DNA of 64,000 nucleotides. It comes from CAKZQX01 sp034437035. GTDB taxonomy: Bacteria; Chloroflexota; Chloroflexia; Chloroflexales; Chloroflexaceae. Under the pieces are notes generated by a model. It was not told the DNA's origin. It saw nothing but the letters and a program-made list of their open reading frames with translations, and made no database searches. The position numbers were made by a program, and so were the translations under genes. The stretch lies in assembly GCA_034437035.1 (NCBI GenBank), contig DAOTUI010000128.1, forward strand, positions 1 to 64,000. The letters are read 5' to 3'. Each line of letters starts with the position of its first letter. Within the stretch, counting starts at the first letter, position 1. Below are positions 62,869-64,000 of this stretch, one piece after another.

Positions 62869-63073
62869 GATATGGGATGTCCCCGCCCGGCGCAACCCTG
62901 ACGTGTGGTCTATCTCAGCCGATATCCGTGGCACGCGTTGTGCGATGGACCAGGTACCGCACTCCGCTACCACGTTTAAATAACCACGTAATCCATGATG
63001 GAAACCGGGTATTCTCATCGAGAAATACAAACTGAAACCACAAAATACGGGTATTAAAAAAGGAGTAACATAG

Positions 63074-64000
63074 ATGGAACGGACAACACGCATCGGGCTC
63101 ATTCTGTTTGTTTTGCTGGCGATGTTTATTGGTATTACGGGCGGAATGCTGGCGGGTGGTGTGGCCGGCTACTTCGTGGCCCAGCGCAGTATTGCCGCGC
63201 TGCCCGCATCGGCCATGGTTGTCGAGACCGTTGCCGCGCCGAATGAGGCCGCGCGCGCGGCGGCCCAGGCACCGACCCCCGCGCCACCGCTGACCCCGGC
63301 AGAGGGCAATGTGTCGGATGCCATGGTTGCCGCCGTCCAGCAGGTGGCTCCGGCCGTTGTGACTGTGCTCAACAACCCCAACTCGCGCGAAGGGGGCAGC
63401 GGTAGTGGCGTGATTATTAGCGCCGATGGCTATATCCTCACCAACCATCATGTTGTGGACGGAGCCAACCGGCTGGCGGTGGTCTTTGCCGATACCAGCC
63501 GCCACAGTGCGGAACTGGTGGGGAGTGATCCGCTCACCGATATTGCCGTGATTCGCGTAGGCGTGGAGGTACCGGCCGTTGCTGCGGTCGGCGACTCGGA
63601 GATCCTGCAGCCGGGTGAGCAGGTGCTGGCGATTGGTAGCCCGCTGGGGAACTTTCGTAACACTGTGACTGCCGGGGTGGTCAGCGCGCTGAACCGCTCA
63701 GTTGGCCGCGATATGGAGGGACTGATCCAGACCGATACGGCGATTAACCAGGGCAACAGTGGCGGGCCGCTGATTAACCTGCGGGGCGAGGTCATCGGGA
63801 TCAATACGCTGGTTGTGCGGGGCAGCGGATTTATGGCCGGTCCCCAGGCCGAGGGGTTGGGCTTTGCGGTGCCCAGCCATATTTTCAGCCGGGTGACGGA
63901 GCAACTGATTGCCAACGGCGAAGTGGTCTATCCCTACCTTGGCATTAGCTATGCCATGATCGATGGTGAAATTGCCGCCCTGAACAACCTGCCCGTCCAG
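63074..64000 (+). CDS. HtrA/DegP-like S1C serine protease (truncated by window end)
   Basis: The first 309 codons are present; the stop lies beyond the window. There is an N-terminal membrane anchor (about 6-35) and a Pro/Ala-rich linker. The trypsin-like domain (about 85-290) has the triad H in TNHHVVDGA, D in DPLTDIAVIRV and S in QGNSGGPL, followed by EGLGFAVPSHI and the start of a PDZ domain (YPYLGISYAMI). It degrades or refolds misfolded exported proteins. Ribosome-binding site AGGAG lies about 8 nt before the ATG. Confidence 0.92.
   Translation, partial: MERTTRIGLILFVLLAMFIGITGGMLAGGVAGYFVAQRSIAALPASAMVVETVAAPNEAARAAAQAPTPAPPLTPAEGNVSDAMVAAVQQVAPAVVTVLNNPNSREGGSGSGVIISADGYILTNHHVVDGANRLAVVFADTSRHSAELVGSDPLTDIAVIRVGVEVPAVAAVGDSEILQPGEQVLAIGSPLGNFRNTVTAGVVSALNRSVGRDMEGLIQTDTAINQGNSGGPLINLRGEVIGINTLVVRGSGFMAGPQAEGLGFAVPSHIFSRVTEQLIANGEVVYPYLGISYAMIDGEIAALNNLPVQ

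Overview
The window looks like chromosome from a filamentous member of the Chloroflexota. This is an inference from the mix of families (two ferritin-like DUF892 proteins, a WGR-PARP, an NYN/cold-shock fusion, a lipoprotein-anchored RND pump with no outer-membrane partner, PAS/STAS and GGDEF/HD-GYP signalling proteins) and from intergenic DNA full of 6-9 nt tandem repeats. No 16S or ribosomal marker is present to fix the taxonomy.

Layout. 0.2-11.7 kb is mostly minus-strand housekeeping and signalling: an M50 protease, glycogen phosphorylase, a TerB-like protein, an NYN/CSD protein, nicotinate phosphoribosyltransferase and a PAS-PAS-STAS sensor with an Ig-like membrane protein. 12-14.9 kb is a decayed island: a HEAT-like fragment, a BrxA-like fragment, a broken AAA ATPase, four 21-22 bp spaced repeats and tRNA-Arg(TCT). 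15.3-18.4 kb has three response-regulator proteins. 18.6-26.6 kb is a stress cluster: an RpoD-like sigma factor, DUF892, small membrane proteins, a phasin-like protein, a YflT-type general stress protein, DUF1360 and a cupin. 27.0-32.6 kb is an RND efflux operon. 32.8-35.3 kb holds Spo0M, a second DUF892 and MgtC. 36.1-36.5 kb encodes two tRNA-like structures whose halves lie in circularly permuted order. 36.5-64 kb is general metabolism and signalling: a desaturase, a CrtI-like oxidoreductase, a flavin reductase with a thioesterase, a PQQ-type dehydrogenase, a GGDEF/HD-GYP protein, an acyltransferase, lysS with a toxin-antitoxin-like pair, greA, a WGR-PARP and an HtrA protease cut by the window end.

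Three signals stand out. (1) About 32 copies of a palindromic, MITE-like element occupy the gaps between genes. It has an 11-nt terminal inverted repeat (A[C/G]GA[C/G]TTACGC), 9-bp target duplications, and a central hairpin whose sequence changes freely while pairing is kept. It often forms head-to-tail arrays that share a target duplication. (2) Seven sites match the sigma-54 -24/-12 consensus TGGCAY-N5-TTGCW. Most lie 93-109 bp before a start codon, and they precede almost exactly the stress-type genes, which suggests an RpoN stress regulon. (3) Two tRNA-like genes at 36.2-36.45 kb have the 3' half before the 5' half, perfectly pairing acceptor, T and anticodon stems, an upstream promoter and a downstream terminator-like hairpin.

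All of this was read by eye. No homology search or folding program was run, so family names rest on motifs and start sites on visible ribosome-binding sites.
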